Assembly: GCA_019746155.1 (NCBI GenBank)
Contig: JAIESJ010000080.1
Location: 1 to 6,023, forward strand
DNA length: 6,023 nucleotides
Source: Burkholderiales bacterium
GTDB taxonomy: Bacteria; Pseudomonadota; Gammaproteobacteria; Burkholderiales; SG8-41
Direction: 5' to 3'
Numbering within the stretch: position 1 is the first letter of the stretch; each line of letters opens with the position of its first letter. Below, in pieces: positions 1-5,285 of the stretch. The notes below the pieces were generated by a model. That model saw nothing but the letters and a program-made list of their open reading frames with translations, had not been told where the DNA came from and searched no databases. Made by a program: the position numbers and the translations under genes.

Positions 1-553
1 TGCGCAGCCGCCGCTTTTTCAGGTCGGCCACGCCGTCGTGGTAATCCCAGATTTCCTGCGATGCCGGATCGTAGAACAGCGCATTGATGGTGAAATCGCG
101 CCGGGTCGCGTCCTGCTGCTGATTGCCGAACACGTTGTCGCGCAGGATGCGCCCATGCTCGTCCTCCACCCGCGCACCCGCATCTTGCGCCACGTCGCTG
201 CCGCCGCCGCGAAAAGTCGAGACCTCCACCGTCGCCGCACCGCACATCACGTGCACCAGCCGGAAGCGCCGGCCGATGATGCGCGAGCGGCGAAACAACT
301 GACGCACTTCCTCGGGCGTGGCGTCGGTCGCGATGTCGAAATCCTTGGGCTCGCGCCCGAGCAGCAGGTCGCGCACCGCGCCGCCGACCACAAAAGCGGC
401 GAAATCGTGCCGCTGCAGCGTTTGCGTGACCTTGAGCGCGCACGAACTGATGCGCTCGCGCGCGATGCCATGCGAGTCGAATGGGATGATTTTCGGCTGC
501 GGGGCCCTGAAAATCCGACCGGAGAAAACCCTGCCGAGGAATTTAGCGATCAT
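1..553 (-). CDS. pcnB: Poly(A) polymerase I, N-terminal 184 residues (3' end lies outside the window)
   Basis: PcnB adds poly(A) tails to RNA 3' ends, which in bacteria marks the RNA for decay. The N-terminal nucleotidyltransferase domain is clear: VGGAVRD at residues 56-62, then PKDFDIATDATPEEV at 69-83 with the metal-binding DxD pair D71/D73, RRFRLVHV at 95-102, and RRDFTINALFYD at 151-162. This order, including the RRFRLVHVM stretch, fits PcnB better than CCA-adding tRNA nucleotidyltransferase, which shares the same fold and is the main alternative. The reading frame stays open to the window edge, where it ends in LKKRRLR. The ATG at 553 is followed by a short basic leader before the domain. 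Its ribosome site is weak (only GGA about 7 bases upstream), and no better in-frame start was seen. It lies 78 bp after the ABC ATPase gene, beyond a hairpin. Confidence 0.96.
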   Translation of the reverse strand, partial: MIAKFLGRVFSGRIFRAPQPKIIPFDSHGIARERISSCALKVTQTLQRHDFAAFVVGGAVRDLLLGREPKDFDIATDATPEEVRQLFRRSRIIGRRFRLVHVMCGAATVEVSTFRGGGSDVAQDAGARVEDEHGRILRDNVFGNQQQDATRRDFTINALFYDPASQEIWDYHDGVADLKKRRLR

Positions 554-573
554 GTAATTCCGGGTGGAGTCCC

Positions 574-620
574 AAAACAAATGGAGCGGCGCTTCCCTGG
601 GGAGCGTCCGCTCCAATTTG
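574..620 (-). terminator. Long hairpin with T-tract between the ABC ATPase gene and pcnB
   Basis: On the minus strand CAAATTGGAGCGG (620-608) pairs with CCGCTCCATTTG (589-578), giving 12 base pairs with one bulged T. Inside it, CGCTCCC (606-600) can pair with GGG-A-AGCG (597-590), so the whole segment folds into one long, slightly bulged hairpin. TTTT follows at 577-574. This is the form of a Rho-independent terminator for the permease/ATPase operon. The T-tract is short and interrupted (ATTTGTTTTGG), so termination may be incomplete. On the plus strand no T-run follows. The hairpin ends only 20-25 bases before the pcnB start. Confidence 0.6.
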
Positions 621-630
621 TCGGGTGTGA

Positions 631-636
631 ATTATA
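631..636 (-). promoter_or_regulatory. Candidate -10 element for pcnB
   Basis: The minus strand reads TATAAT exactly, overlapping the TAA stop codon of the ABC ATPase gene (634-632). A start of transcription about 7 bases further on (near 624) would place the whole hairpin at 578-620 in the 5' leader of pcnB. No recognisable -35 hexamer is present 16-18 bases upstream (that stretch is GC-rich), so the match may be chance from the codons GTA-TAA-T. It is offered because no other promoter candidate for pcnB was seen. Confidence 0.25.
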
Positions 637-1396
637 CATCGGGCAGGAAATATCGGCCCGCGCCCTGGGCAAACTCCCGCAGCCGGCAGCCATAGAGTTG
701 CTCCAGGCCGGCGCGGTCGAGCACCTCGTGCGCGGCGCCGGCGCGGGCCGTGCCGTCGTCATGTATCAGCAGCGCGTGGCTGCAAAAACGCCCCGGCCAC
801 AGCGTATCGTGCAACACCATCATCACCGCCTTCCTGCGCTCGAGGGCAAGCCGCTGAAACAGCATCAGCGCCGCAATCTGGTGCCGCAGATCGAGGTGCT
901 GCAGCGGCTCATCGAGCAGATAGAGGCGCGGCGCCTGCGCCAGAATCTGCGCGATGCGCGCACGCTGGCGCTCGCCGCCTGAAAGCGTCGCATAGCGCCG
1001 CCCGGCAAACTCCGTCAGGCCGACTTCGGCAAGCGCGGCGAACGCCGCTTCCTCGTCTTCGCCCCCCCAGCCAAACCACGACTGCGCGTGCGGGAAGCGC
1101 CCGAGCAGCGCGTACTCGAACACGCTGCCCCAGAAGTTGGCGTCTTCCTGCTGCAACAGCACGCCAATCTCCCGCGCGCGCTGCCGGCTGTCCGCGGATT
1201 CAAGCGAGCGGCCGTTCAACAGCACTGTGCCACGCTCGCAGCGGGCAAGCCCGCTCAGGGCGTGAACCAGCGTGGTCTTGCCGCTGCCGTTCACTCCCAG
1301 CACCGCCCATAACTGCCCGGGCTCGATGCCGAACGTCAGGTTGCGGCACAGCACGCGGCCCGGAACGCCCAGCGTAACGCCCTCGCAATGCAGCAT
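632..1396 (-). CDS. ABC transporter ATPase, FecE/BtuD/FhuC type (siderophore, heme or cobalamin import)
   Basis: This 254-residue protein is the cytoplasmic ATPase of a binding-protein-dependent importer and powers uptake through the permease encoded just upstream. All ABC motifs are present: Walker A GVNGSGKT (34-41), Q-loop LLQQ (80-83), signature LSGGERQR (138-145), Walker B LYLLDEP (158-164) with catalytic E163, D-loop LQHLD (165-169) and switch histidine H196 in VLHD. Length is normal for the family (about 250-260). The ATG at 1396 shares its A with the permease TGA (TGATG), so translation is probably coupled. The family covers ferric siderophore, heme and cobalamin importers, and sequence reading alone cannot choose between them. 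BtuD is a plausible name, but no riboswitch or btuB/btuF gene is visible to support it. Confidence 0.93.
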   Translation of the reverse strand: MLHCEGVTLGVPGRVLCRNLTFGIEPGQLWAVLGVNGSGKTTLVHALSGLARCERGTVLLNGRSLESADSRQRAREIGVLLQQEDANFWGSVFEYALLGRFPHAQSWFGWGGEDEEAAFAALAEVGLTEFAGRRYATLSGGERQRARIAQILAQAPRLYLLDEPLQHLDLRHQIAALMLFQRLALERRKAVMMVLHDTLWPGRFCSHALLIHDDGTARAGAAHEVLDRAGLEQLYGCRLREFAQGAGRYFLPDV

Positions 1397-2364
1397 CAGC
1401 GCCGCCTCCCGAGCAGCGCGAGCAGCGCCGGCACGCCGAGCAACGCCGTCAGCACCCCCACCGGCAGCTGCTGCGGCGCGAGCAGCGTGCGGGCAAGCGT
1501 GTCGGCGAGCGTGAGAAAAGCGCCACCCAGCAACACCGCCAACGGCAGCAACTCGCGGTGATTAGCCACGCCCAGCAGCCGGATGGCGTGCGGGATCAGC
1601 AATCCGACGAAGCCGACCGCGCCGCCGAGCATCACCGCGGCCACGGTGGCCAGCGCAGCACTGAAAAAAATTCCGAGCTGCAGCGGCGTCACCGCGACAC
1701 CCAGCGATTGCGCCTTGAGCTCGCCCAGGCCGAGCAGATCGAGCCGGGTCGCCTGGATGATGCCCAGCACGGTCAGTCCGGCGAGAAGCAGCCACGCCGC
1801 GAGCGGGTCGCCGGCGTATGAAAGATCGCCCATCAGCCAGAACAGCATGCCCTTTACCTGCCCCTGCGGCGCCATCACCAGTGTCAGGCTGATCAGCGCC
1901 GACAATCCCGTGGACAGCACGACACCCGTCAGAGTCACGCGATAGGCGTTCCAGTCGCTGCGACGAAAACTCAGACCGAACACGATGACGATCGCAGCGA
2001 GCGCGCCGGCGAGCGCGGCCGTATTCACCAGTGCCGCGCCAGCCCCCAGCGTCAGCGCCAGGAGCGCGCCGAACGAAGCGCCGCTCGACACACCCAGGAT
2101 ATAGGGATCGGCGAGCGCATTGCGCAACAACACCTGCAGCAACGCACCGGACAACGCCAGCAGTCCGCCACAGGCGAAGGCAGCCAGTGCGCGCGGCGCG
2201 CGCAATTGCCAGACCACGTCGTGTACCACGCCGGGCGCCGGAGAGAAAAAACTGTCCAGCACCTGCGGCACCGATATCGGGAAAGTGCCGAAAATCAGCG
2301 CGGCGAAAAGGCTGGCCACGGCTGCCGCGAGCAGCGCGAGGACCAGTAGCAAGGGACGGCTCAT
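1396..2364 (-). CDS. FecCD/BtuC-family ABC importer permease
   Basis: This 322-residue, highly hydrophobic inner-membrane protein forms the channel of a type II ABC importer for a ferric siderophore, heme or cobalamin. Family signatures are RAPR (55-58) before a membrane helix, RNALADPYILGVSSGA (81-96), the coupling-helix region ELKAQSLGV (215-223) that contacts the ATPase, and GFVGLLIPHAIRLL (251-264). An N-terminal hydrophobic helix spans about 5-25, and many helices follow, consistent with the roughly ten of BtuC. Length matches BtuC/FecD (about 320-330). The ATG at 2364 is the first plausible start, but no clear Shine-Dalgarno precedes it. It overlaps the ATPase gene by one base. No periplasmic binding protein, TonB-dependent receptor or B12 riboswitch lies in the 97 bp upstream, so the module is incomplete here and its substrate is unknown. 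Confidence 0.92.
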   Translation of the reverse strand: MSRPLLLVLALLAAAVASLFAALIFGTFPISVPQVLDSFFSPAPGVVHDVVWQLRAPRALAAFACGGLLALSGALLQVLLRNALADPYILGVSSGASFGALLALTLGAGAALVNTAALAGALAAIVIVFGLSFRRSDWNAYRVTLTGVVLSTGLSALISLTLVMAPQGQVKGMLFWLMGDLSYAGDPLAAWLLLAGLTVLGIIQATRLDLLGLGELKAQSLGVAVTPLQLGIFFSAALATVAAVMLGGAVGFVGLLIPHAIRLLGVANHRELLPLAVLLGGAFLTLADTLARTLLAPQQLPVGVLTALLGVPALLALLGRRR

Positions 2365-2378
2365 GAATCGGTTTAATG

Positions 2379-2460
2379 TTTAAAGTCCAGGGTCTAAAGT
2401 TGAAAACCGTGGAAAGTTCGTCGTGATCTGGAAACTCGGGACTTCAGACCTTAAATTTGG
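2379..2460. repeat. Imperfect inverted repeat in the gap before the permease gene
   Basis: GGTCTAAAGT (2391-2400) and ACTTCAGACC (2441-2450) are inverted arms with one mismatch, 40 bases apart. Outside them TTTAAAGTCC (2380-2389) and TTAAATTTGG (2451-2460) resemble each other inverted but out of register. The stretch is visibly more AT-rich than the flanking genes and full of related words (AAAGTCC, AAAGTTG, GAAAGTTCG, GGGACTTC). It looks like a degenerate intergenic repeat rather than a terminator, because no T-run follows on either strand. It occupies almost the whole gap between the HAD gene and the permease gene, and no convincing promoter was found in it. Confidence 0.45.
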
Positions 2461-2463
2461 AAC

Positions 2464-3120
2464 TCAATCGAGGCTGATGATGGGCCAGCCGTGCTGCTCG
2501 GCATGGGCACGCAACGTGGCGTCGGGATCGACCGCCACCGGGTGCGTGACGCGCGAGAGCAGCGGCAGGTCGTTGAGCGAATCGCTGTAGAACCAGGACT
2601 GATCGAACGACCCCATGGTCCTGCCCTGCCGGGCCAGCCAGTCCTCGAGGCGTCTGACCTTGCCCTCGCGAAAGCACGGCACACCCGAGACGTTGCCGGT
2701 AAACTCGCCATCGCGGCTTTCGGGCTCGGTCGCGATCAGGTGCCCGATGCCGAATTCGCGCGCGATCGGCGCCGTCACAAAGCTGTTGGTGGCAGTGATC
2801 ACCACCCGCAGGTCGCCACGGTGCCGCTCGACCAGCGCGCGCGCGCTTTCGCGGATCATGGGCCTGATCCTGCGTGCCATGAATTCGCGGTGCCAGGCGT
2901 CGAGCACCGCGCGCGGGTGGCGCGACAAGGGCTTCAGCTGGAAATTGAGGAACTCGAAGATATCGAGCGTGCCGGCCTTGTACTGGTCATAGAAGTCCTG
3001 GTTGCGCGCCTCGTAGACCTCGCGGTCGAGCACGCCCTGCTCGATCAGGAACTGCGCCCACTCGAAATCGCTATCGCCGGCAAGCAGAGTATTGTCCAAA
3101 TCAAACAACACCAATTTCAC
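2464..3120 (-). CDS. HAD superfamily subfamily IB hydrolase (SerB-like phosphatase)
   Basis: This 218-residue protein is a haloacid-dehalogenase-fold phosphatase, probably cytosolic, of the IB group that includes phosphoserine phosphatase-like enzymes. Motif I is DLDNT (7-11), with nucleophile D7 and acid D9. Motif II is VVITATN (106-112), motif III uses K154 in REGKVRRLEDW, and motif IV is YSDSLNDLPLL (178-188) with metal-binding D180 and D184. The cap region lies between motifs I and II, as in type C1. All catalytic residues are present, so it should be active; the substrate cannot be read from sequence. The start is GTG at 3120: DLDNT begins at residue 7, so no later start is possible. No Shine-Dalgarno is visible in the AT-rich leader (GGATATTTTT). 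A 213-bp gap with repeats separates it from hda. Confidence 0.92.
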   Translation of the reverse strand: MKLVLFDLDNTLLAGDSDFEWAQFLIEQGVLDREVYEARNQDFYDQYKAGTLDIFEFLNFQLKPLSRHPRAVLDAWHREFMARRIRPMIRESARALVERHRGDLRVVITATNSFVTAPIAREFGIGHLIATEPESRDGEFTGNVSGVPCFREGKVRRLEDWLARQGRTMGSFDQSWFYSDSLNDLPLLSRVTHPVAVDPDATLRAHAEQHGWPIISLD

Positions 3121-3164
3121 AAAAATATCCGTCAGAAGAACAAATGCAAAGAAACATGGCCACA

Positions 3165-3224
3165 GTAGGTCGGCAATCCTTTGCCGACACTCACGCGGCC
3201 GGCGGCATGGGAATGCCGCCCTAC
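3165..3224. repeat. Inverted pair of GTAG-headed hairpins (REP doublet, REPIN-like)
   Basis: The left unit is GTAG (3165-3168) followed by GTCGGCAA-TCCT-TTGCCGAC (3169-3188). The right unit is its inverse: GGCGGCAT-GGGA-ATGCCGCC (3201-3220) followed by CTAC (3221-3224). Read in the same direction the two 24-base units agree at 19 positions. Four of the five differences form two compensated pairs (T-A to G-C, and A-T to T-A), and the fifth lies in the loop. The terminal GTAG/CTAC can also pair, giving a cloverleaf-like fold. A GTAG head followed by a short palindrome, paired in inverted orientation, is the known design of REP/REPIN elements mobilised by RAYT transposases. A further hairpin, GCCAT-CGAA-ATGGC, follows at 3228-3241. 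No transposase gene is in the window. Confidence 0.7.
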
Positions 3225-3279
3225 GTCGCCATCGAAATGGCCGTTACAGTCCACTAGCCGTCCAATTCCTCTTTCTTCG

Positions 3280-3296
3280 CGTCAAAGTCTTTGACG
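3280..3296. repeat. Palindromic hairpin between hda and the HAD gene
   Basis: CGTCAAA-GTC-TTTGACG is a 7-bp perfect stem with a three-base loop. On the plus strand it is followed by GTTTTC, and on the minus strand (the direction of transcription) by CGAAGAAAG, which has no T-run. It is therefore not a standard terminator for hda. It adjoins the nonamer repeat at 3302-3328 and may belong to the same repeated element, in which CTTCGCGTC and TTTGACGG-like words precede CTCTGTG words. Confidence 0.4.
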
Positions 3297-3301
3297 GTTT
3301 T

Positions 3302-3328
3302 CTCTGTGAACTCTGTGTGCCCTGTGGC
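3302..3328 (+). repeat. Three tandem degenerate nonamers of CTCTGTGNN type
   Basis: The plus strand reads CTCTGTGAA, CTCTGTGTG, CCCTGTGGC, three consecutive 9-base units ending 5 bases beyond the hda stop codon. Two-unit relatives occur at 5134-5152 (inverted) and 5239-5257. All end in CTGYGGC(T/C). The set lies only in intergenic DNA. From memory, similar CTCTGTG...CTGTGGC strings are scattered through many environmental bacterial genomes. Their function is unknown to me. Confidence 0.5.
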
Positions 3329-3333
3329 CGCTT

Positions 3334-4035
3334 TCAACCGTTTTTTCCGGCGTCCTGCGCAGGCAGGATCGCGGGCAGCAGCTCACGCACCAGCGGCACG
3401 GTGATCGGACGCTTGGTTTCGAGGGAGTGGCGATCGAGAGCATCGAGCACCGCCAGCAGCGAAGGCATGTCACGGCGCACCCGGTTGAGCAGGTAGTCGC
3501 AGACCTCGCCCGGCAGCCGGAAGCCGCGCGCCGCGGCATGGCGCGTCAGCGCCTGCGTCTTCTCCTCATCCGACAAGGCGTGTACCTGGTAGACCAGCCC
3601 CCAGCCCAGCCGGGTCACCAGATCCGCGCGCAGCCTGAGCTGCGCCGGCGGCGCATTGCCGCTCACCAGCAGCGCGCCGCGCCGCTCGCGCAACGAATTG
3701 TACAGATTGAACAGCGCGATCTGCGCCGCCTCTCCCAGGCGGTCGGCATTGTCGACGGCAAGACAGTCCATGTGGCCCGCCTTCTCGAACTGCGTGTCGC
3801 CGTCGCACGCGACGTAGGCCGCACTCACGCCAGCATCGCGTACGGCAGCCACCGCACCTTTGAGAAGATGGCTGCGGCCGCTGCCCGCCATCCCCCAGAT
3901 GTAAATGAAGCGCTCGCCCGCAGCGCGGGAAACCCATTGCCCCAGATTCTGCAGCAGTTCGGCATTGCGTCCCGCCACGAAGTTGCCGAGCGTGGGCGGC
4001 GGCGGTACGATGAAATCAAGTGCCAGCTGCTTCAT
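3334..4035 (-). CDS. hda: DnaA regulatory inactivator Hda
   Basis: Hda is a 233-residue AAA+ protein that, with the DNA-loaded beta clamp, triggers ATP hydrolysis by DnaA and so prevents over-initiation of replication. The N-terminus MKQLALDF carries a beta-clamp-binding motif of QLxLxF form. The Walker A region is GMAGSGRSHLL (48-58), with arginine in place of the usual lysine; E. coli Hda has GAGRSHLL, so this is a family trait. Walker B is CLAVDNADRL (91-100). The segment ADLVTRLGWGLVYQVHALSDEEK (137-159) holds the likely arginine finger R142, and the C-terminal RRDMPSLLAVLDALDRHSL (187-205) holds the sensor-2 arginine. The ATG at 4035 was chosen because the clamp motif begins there. The open frame runs up to 4179, but that part overlaps the end of perM and lacks family similarity. 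It follows perM by 16 bp, suggesting co-transcription. The ribosome site is poor. Confidence 0.96.
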   Translation of the reverse strand: MKQLALDFIVPPPPTLGNFVAGRNAELLQNLGQWVSRAAGERFIYIWGMAGSGRSHLLKGAVAAVRDAGVSAAYVACDGDTQFEKAGHMDCLAVDNADRLGEAAQIALFNLYNSLRERRGALLVSGNAPPAQLRLRADLVTRLGWGLVYQVHALSDEEKTQALTRHAAARGFRLPGEVCDYLLNRVRRDMPSLLAVLDALDRHSLETKRPITVPLVRELLPAILPAQDAGKNG

Positions 4036-4051
4036 CACGCGGGAGGCGGCG

Positions 4052-5113
4052 TCAGCGGCTATTGTAGACGCTGCTTGCCAGGTATTTGTTGCGCACGTGG
4101 CGCAGCCATACCAGCAACGCAGCGCTTGCCGGCAGCGCCAGCAGCACGCCGAAGAAGCCGAACAGTTGGCCGAACGCAAGCAATGCGAAGATCACCGCCA
4201 CCGGATGCAGCCCGATGCGTTCGCCCACCAGCCATGGCACCAGCATATAACTCTCGATCAGATTGCCGACGCCGAATACCGCCCACACCCAGACCAAGGG
4301 GGTAAGCTCGTGGAACTGGAGCAGACCGGTGAGCGTGGCGAGTGATACGCCGACGATGAAGCCGAGATAGGGGACAAACGTAACCAGCCCGGCGGCCATT
4401 CCCACCGACAGCGCGTAATCGAGTCCCGCGAACCACAGGCCGAGCGCGTAGAACACGCCCATCAGCAGCATCACCAGCAGCTGGCCGCGCAGGAACTGGC
4501 CGAGCACCTGGTCGATCTCGCGCAGGATTGCCACAATCTGGTCATGCCAGCGACGCGGAATCATCTCGTCGATGCGCGCGGCAAGCTTGTCCCAGTCACG
4601 GAGGAAATAAAACAGCACGACCGGCACCAGCACCAGATTGACGAGAAATGCAACCAGTGCCAGCCCCCCGCTTTTCAGCGAAGGCAATAGTTTCGCAGCC
4701 AGCCCCTGGATTTCGGTCATGTGGTCGGCCAGCCAGTCGCGGATGAGCCCGACTTCGAGCTGGATGCCGAACAGGCGCTCGAACCATGGACCCGCCAGGT
4801 TTTTCAGCCAGTCGATATAAAGCGGCGCCTGCTCGGCCATGGCCCGCACCTGCTTGACCAGCAACGGCAGCAGGATGAGCAGCATCAAGATAAAAGCCGC
4901 AAGCAGCATCAGCAGCACCAGCGCCGTGGCAAGCGTGCGTCCTACCCTCCTTTTTTCCATGCGCGCGACCAGCGGGCTGCAGATATAAGCGAGGATGGCC
5001 GCCAGCAGAAACGGCGTCAGGATCGGTCCCAGCAGGTAGAGCAGCAGCCCGCCGGCGCCCGCCAGCGCAAGCCACCACAGATAGTACAACTCGTCAGAAC
5101 GCGAAGGTTCCAT
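4052..5113 (-). CDS. perM: AI-2E family transporter, PerM-like
   Basis: This 353-residue inner-membrane protein belongs to the AI-2 exporter/PerM family, whose members are proposed permeases. Substrates vary: some export autoinducer-2, others are linked to Na+/H+ exchange, and most are untested. Hydrophobic stretches lie at about 13-50, 60-86, 150-171, 212-228, 235-264, 273-293 and 304-336, with a large amphipathic loop at about 88-148, the usual family arrangement. Conserved spots visible are FYFLRDWDKL (168-177), FLRGQLLVM (207-215), VPYLG (247-251) and GERIGLHP (297-304). Length is typical (about 350). The ATG at 5113 begins a short polar head before helix 1; no Shine-Dalgarno is evident. 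It is divergent from purM and is probably the first gene of a perM-hda transcript. E. coli also keeps perM, hda and purM in one neighbourhood, which supports the name. Confidence 0.9.
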   Translation of the reverse strand: MEPSRSDELYYLWWLALAGAGGLLLYLLGPILTPFLLAAILAYICSPLVARMEKRRVGRTLATALVLLMLLAAFILMLLILLPLLVKQVRAMAEQAPLYIDWLKNLAGPWFERLFGIQLEVGLIRDWLADHMTEIQGLAAKLLPSLKSGGLALVAFLVNLVLVPVVLFYFLRDWDKLAARIDEMIPRRWHDQIVAILREIDQVLGQFLRGQLLVMLLMGVFYALGLWFAGLDYALSVGMAAGLVTFVPYLGFIVGVSLATLTGLLQFHELTPLVWVWAVFGVGNLIESYMLVPWLVGERIGLHPVAVIFALLAFGQLFGFFGVLLALPASAALLVWLRHVRNKYLASSVYNSR

Positions 5114-5133
5114 TTACGGTAAAATTCTAATTT

Positions 5134-5152
5134 AGCCACAGAGGACGCAGAG
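5134..5152 (-). repeat. CTCTGYG-type nonamer repeat, left inverted copy
   Basis: The plus strand reads AGCCACAGAGGACGCAGAG. Read on the minus strand this is CTCTGCGTC then CTCTGTGGC, two 9-base units of the same type as at 3302-3328. It forms an imperfect inverted pair with 5239-5257 (about 15 of 19 positions, all differences being transitions). It lies 21 bases upstream of the perM start codon. Confidence 0.5.
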
Positions 5153-5238
5153 GGCCGGAAAGCGCTTCTTCCAGGCAATCTCCCTTTGTCCATATCTTAG
5201 CCCAATTCAACGATGTATCCATATTTTTTCTCGATGAT

Positions 5239-5257
5239 CTCTGCATTCCCTGCGGCT
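5239..5257 (+). repeat. CTCTGYG-type nonamer repeat, right copy
   Basis: The plus strand reads CTCTGCATT then CCCTGCGGC, followed by T: two 9-base units inverted relative to those at 5134-5152. The 8-base palindrome CTGATCAG (5256-5263) overlaps its end. It lies about 30 bases before the purM start, so transcripts from an upstream purM promoter would carry it in the leader. Confidence 0.45.
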
Positions 5258-5273
5258 GATCAGTTTCTGTTTT

Positions 5274-5277
5274 GAGG
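5274..5277 (+). promoter_or_regulatory. purM: Shine-Dalgarno site that fixes the purM TTG start
   Basis: GAGG, followed by T (GAGGT), lies 8 bases before TTG at 5286. It is the best ribosome site in the window. No in-frame ATG or GTG lies between it and the conserved TYRDAG motif, so it supports TTG as the purM initiation codon. Confidence 0.75.
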
Positions 5278-5285
5278 TACACGAC

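Larger units (their letters stand above)
5114..5285. promoter_or_regulatory. Divergent intergenic region between perM and purM
   Basis: This 172-bp region must contain the promoters for purM (rightward) and probably perM-hda (leftward). It is more AT-rich than the genes, with AT-rich words at 5186-5230. The best leftward -10 guess is TAGAAT (minus strand, 5129-5124), but it has no matching -35 and would leave only a few bases of leader before the perM ATG. TTGTCC (5186-5191) could be a rightward -35, but no good -10 lies 16-18 bases later. No PurR-type box (ACGCAAACGTTTGCGT-like) was seen. The region is bracketed by the nonamer repeats. Confidence 0.4.

Noticed and set aside
38..982. Long plus-strand open frame (314 codons) opposite pcnB and the ABC ATPase gene
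   Set aside because: It spans two well-supported minus-strand genes and their gap, and its translation is rich in R, H, A and Q with no recognisable motif. Long antisense frames are expected in GC-rich genes.
2365..2463. Cobalamin riboswitch upstream of the permease gene
   Set aside because: The gap is only 97-99 bp, too short for a full B12 riboswitch, and no B12-box-like sequence was found.
2491..3168. Plus-strand open frame opposite the HAD gene
   Set aside because: The minus-strand HAD gene has all four catalytic motifs. The antisense product shows no family features and runs into the repeat-rich gap.
3280..3300. Rho-independent terminator for hda
   Set aside because: The stem-loop is good, but the T-run follows only on the plus strand, where no gene ends. 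In the direction of hda transcription it is followed by CGAAGAAAG.
4036..4179. N-terminal extension of the hda frame to an ATG at 4179
   Set aside because: The extension overlaps the 3' end of perM, reads as Cys/Ala/Arg-rich sequence without family similarity, and would bury the N-terminal clamp-binding motif that starts at 4035.
3427..4305. Plus-strand open frame (292 codons) opposite hda and the end of perM
   Set aside because: Hda and PerM are clear on the other strand. The antisense translation is low-complexity, Arg/His/Gln-rich and crosses a gene boundary.
3302..5152. The hda-perM pair as a mobile unit flanked by inverted CTCTGTG repeats
   Set aside because: The copies at 3302 and 5134 are inverted, but this gene pair and its nearness to purM are conserved widely, and there is no transposase or target duplication. 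Independent intergenic repeats are the simpler reading.
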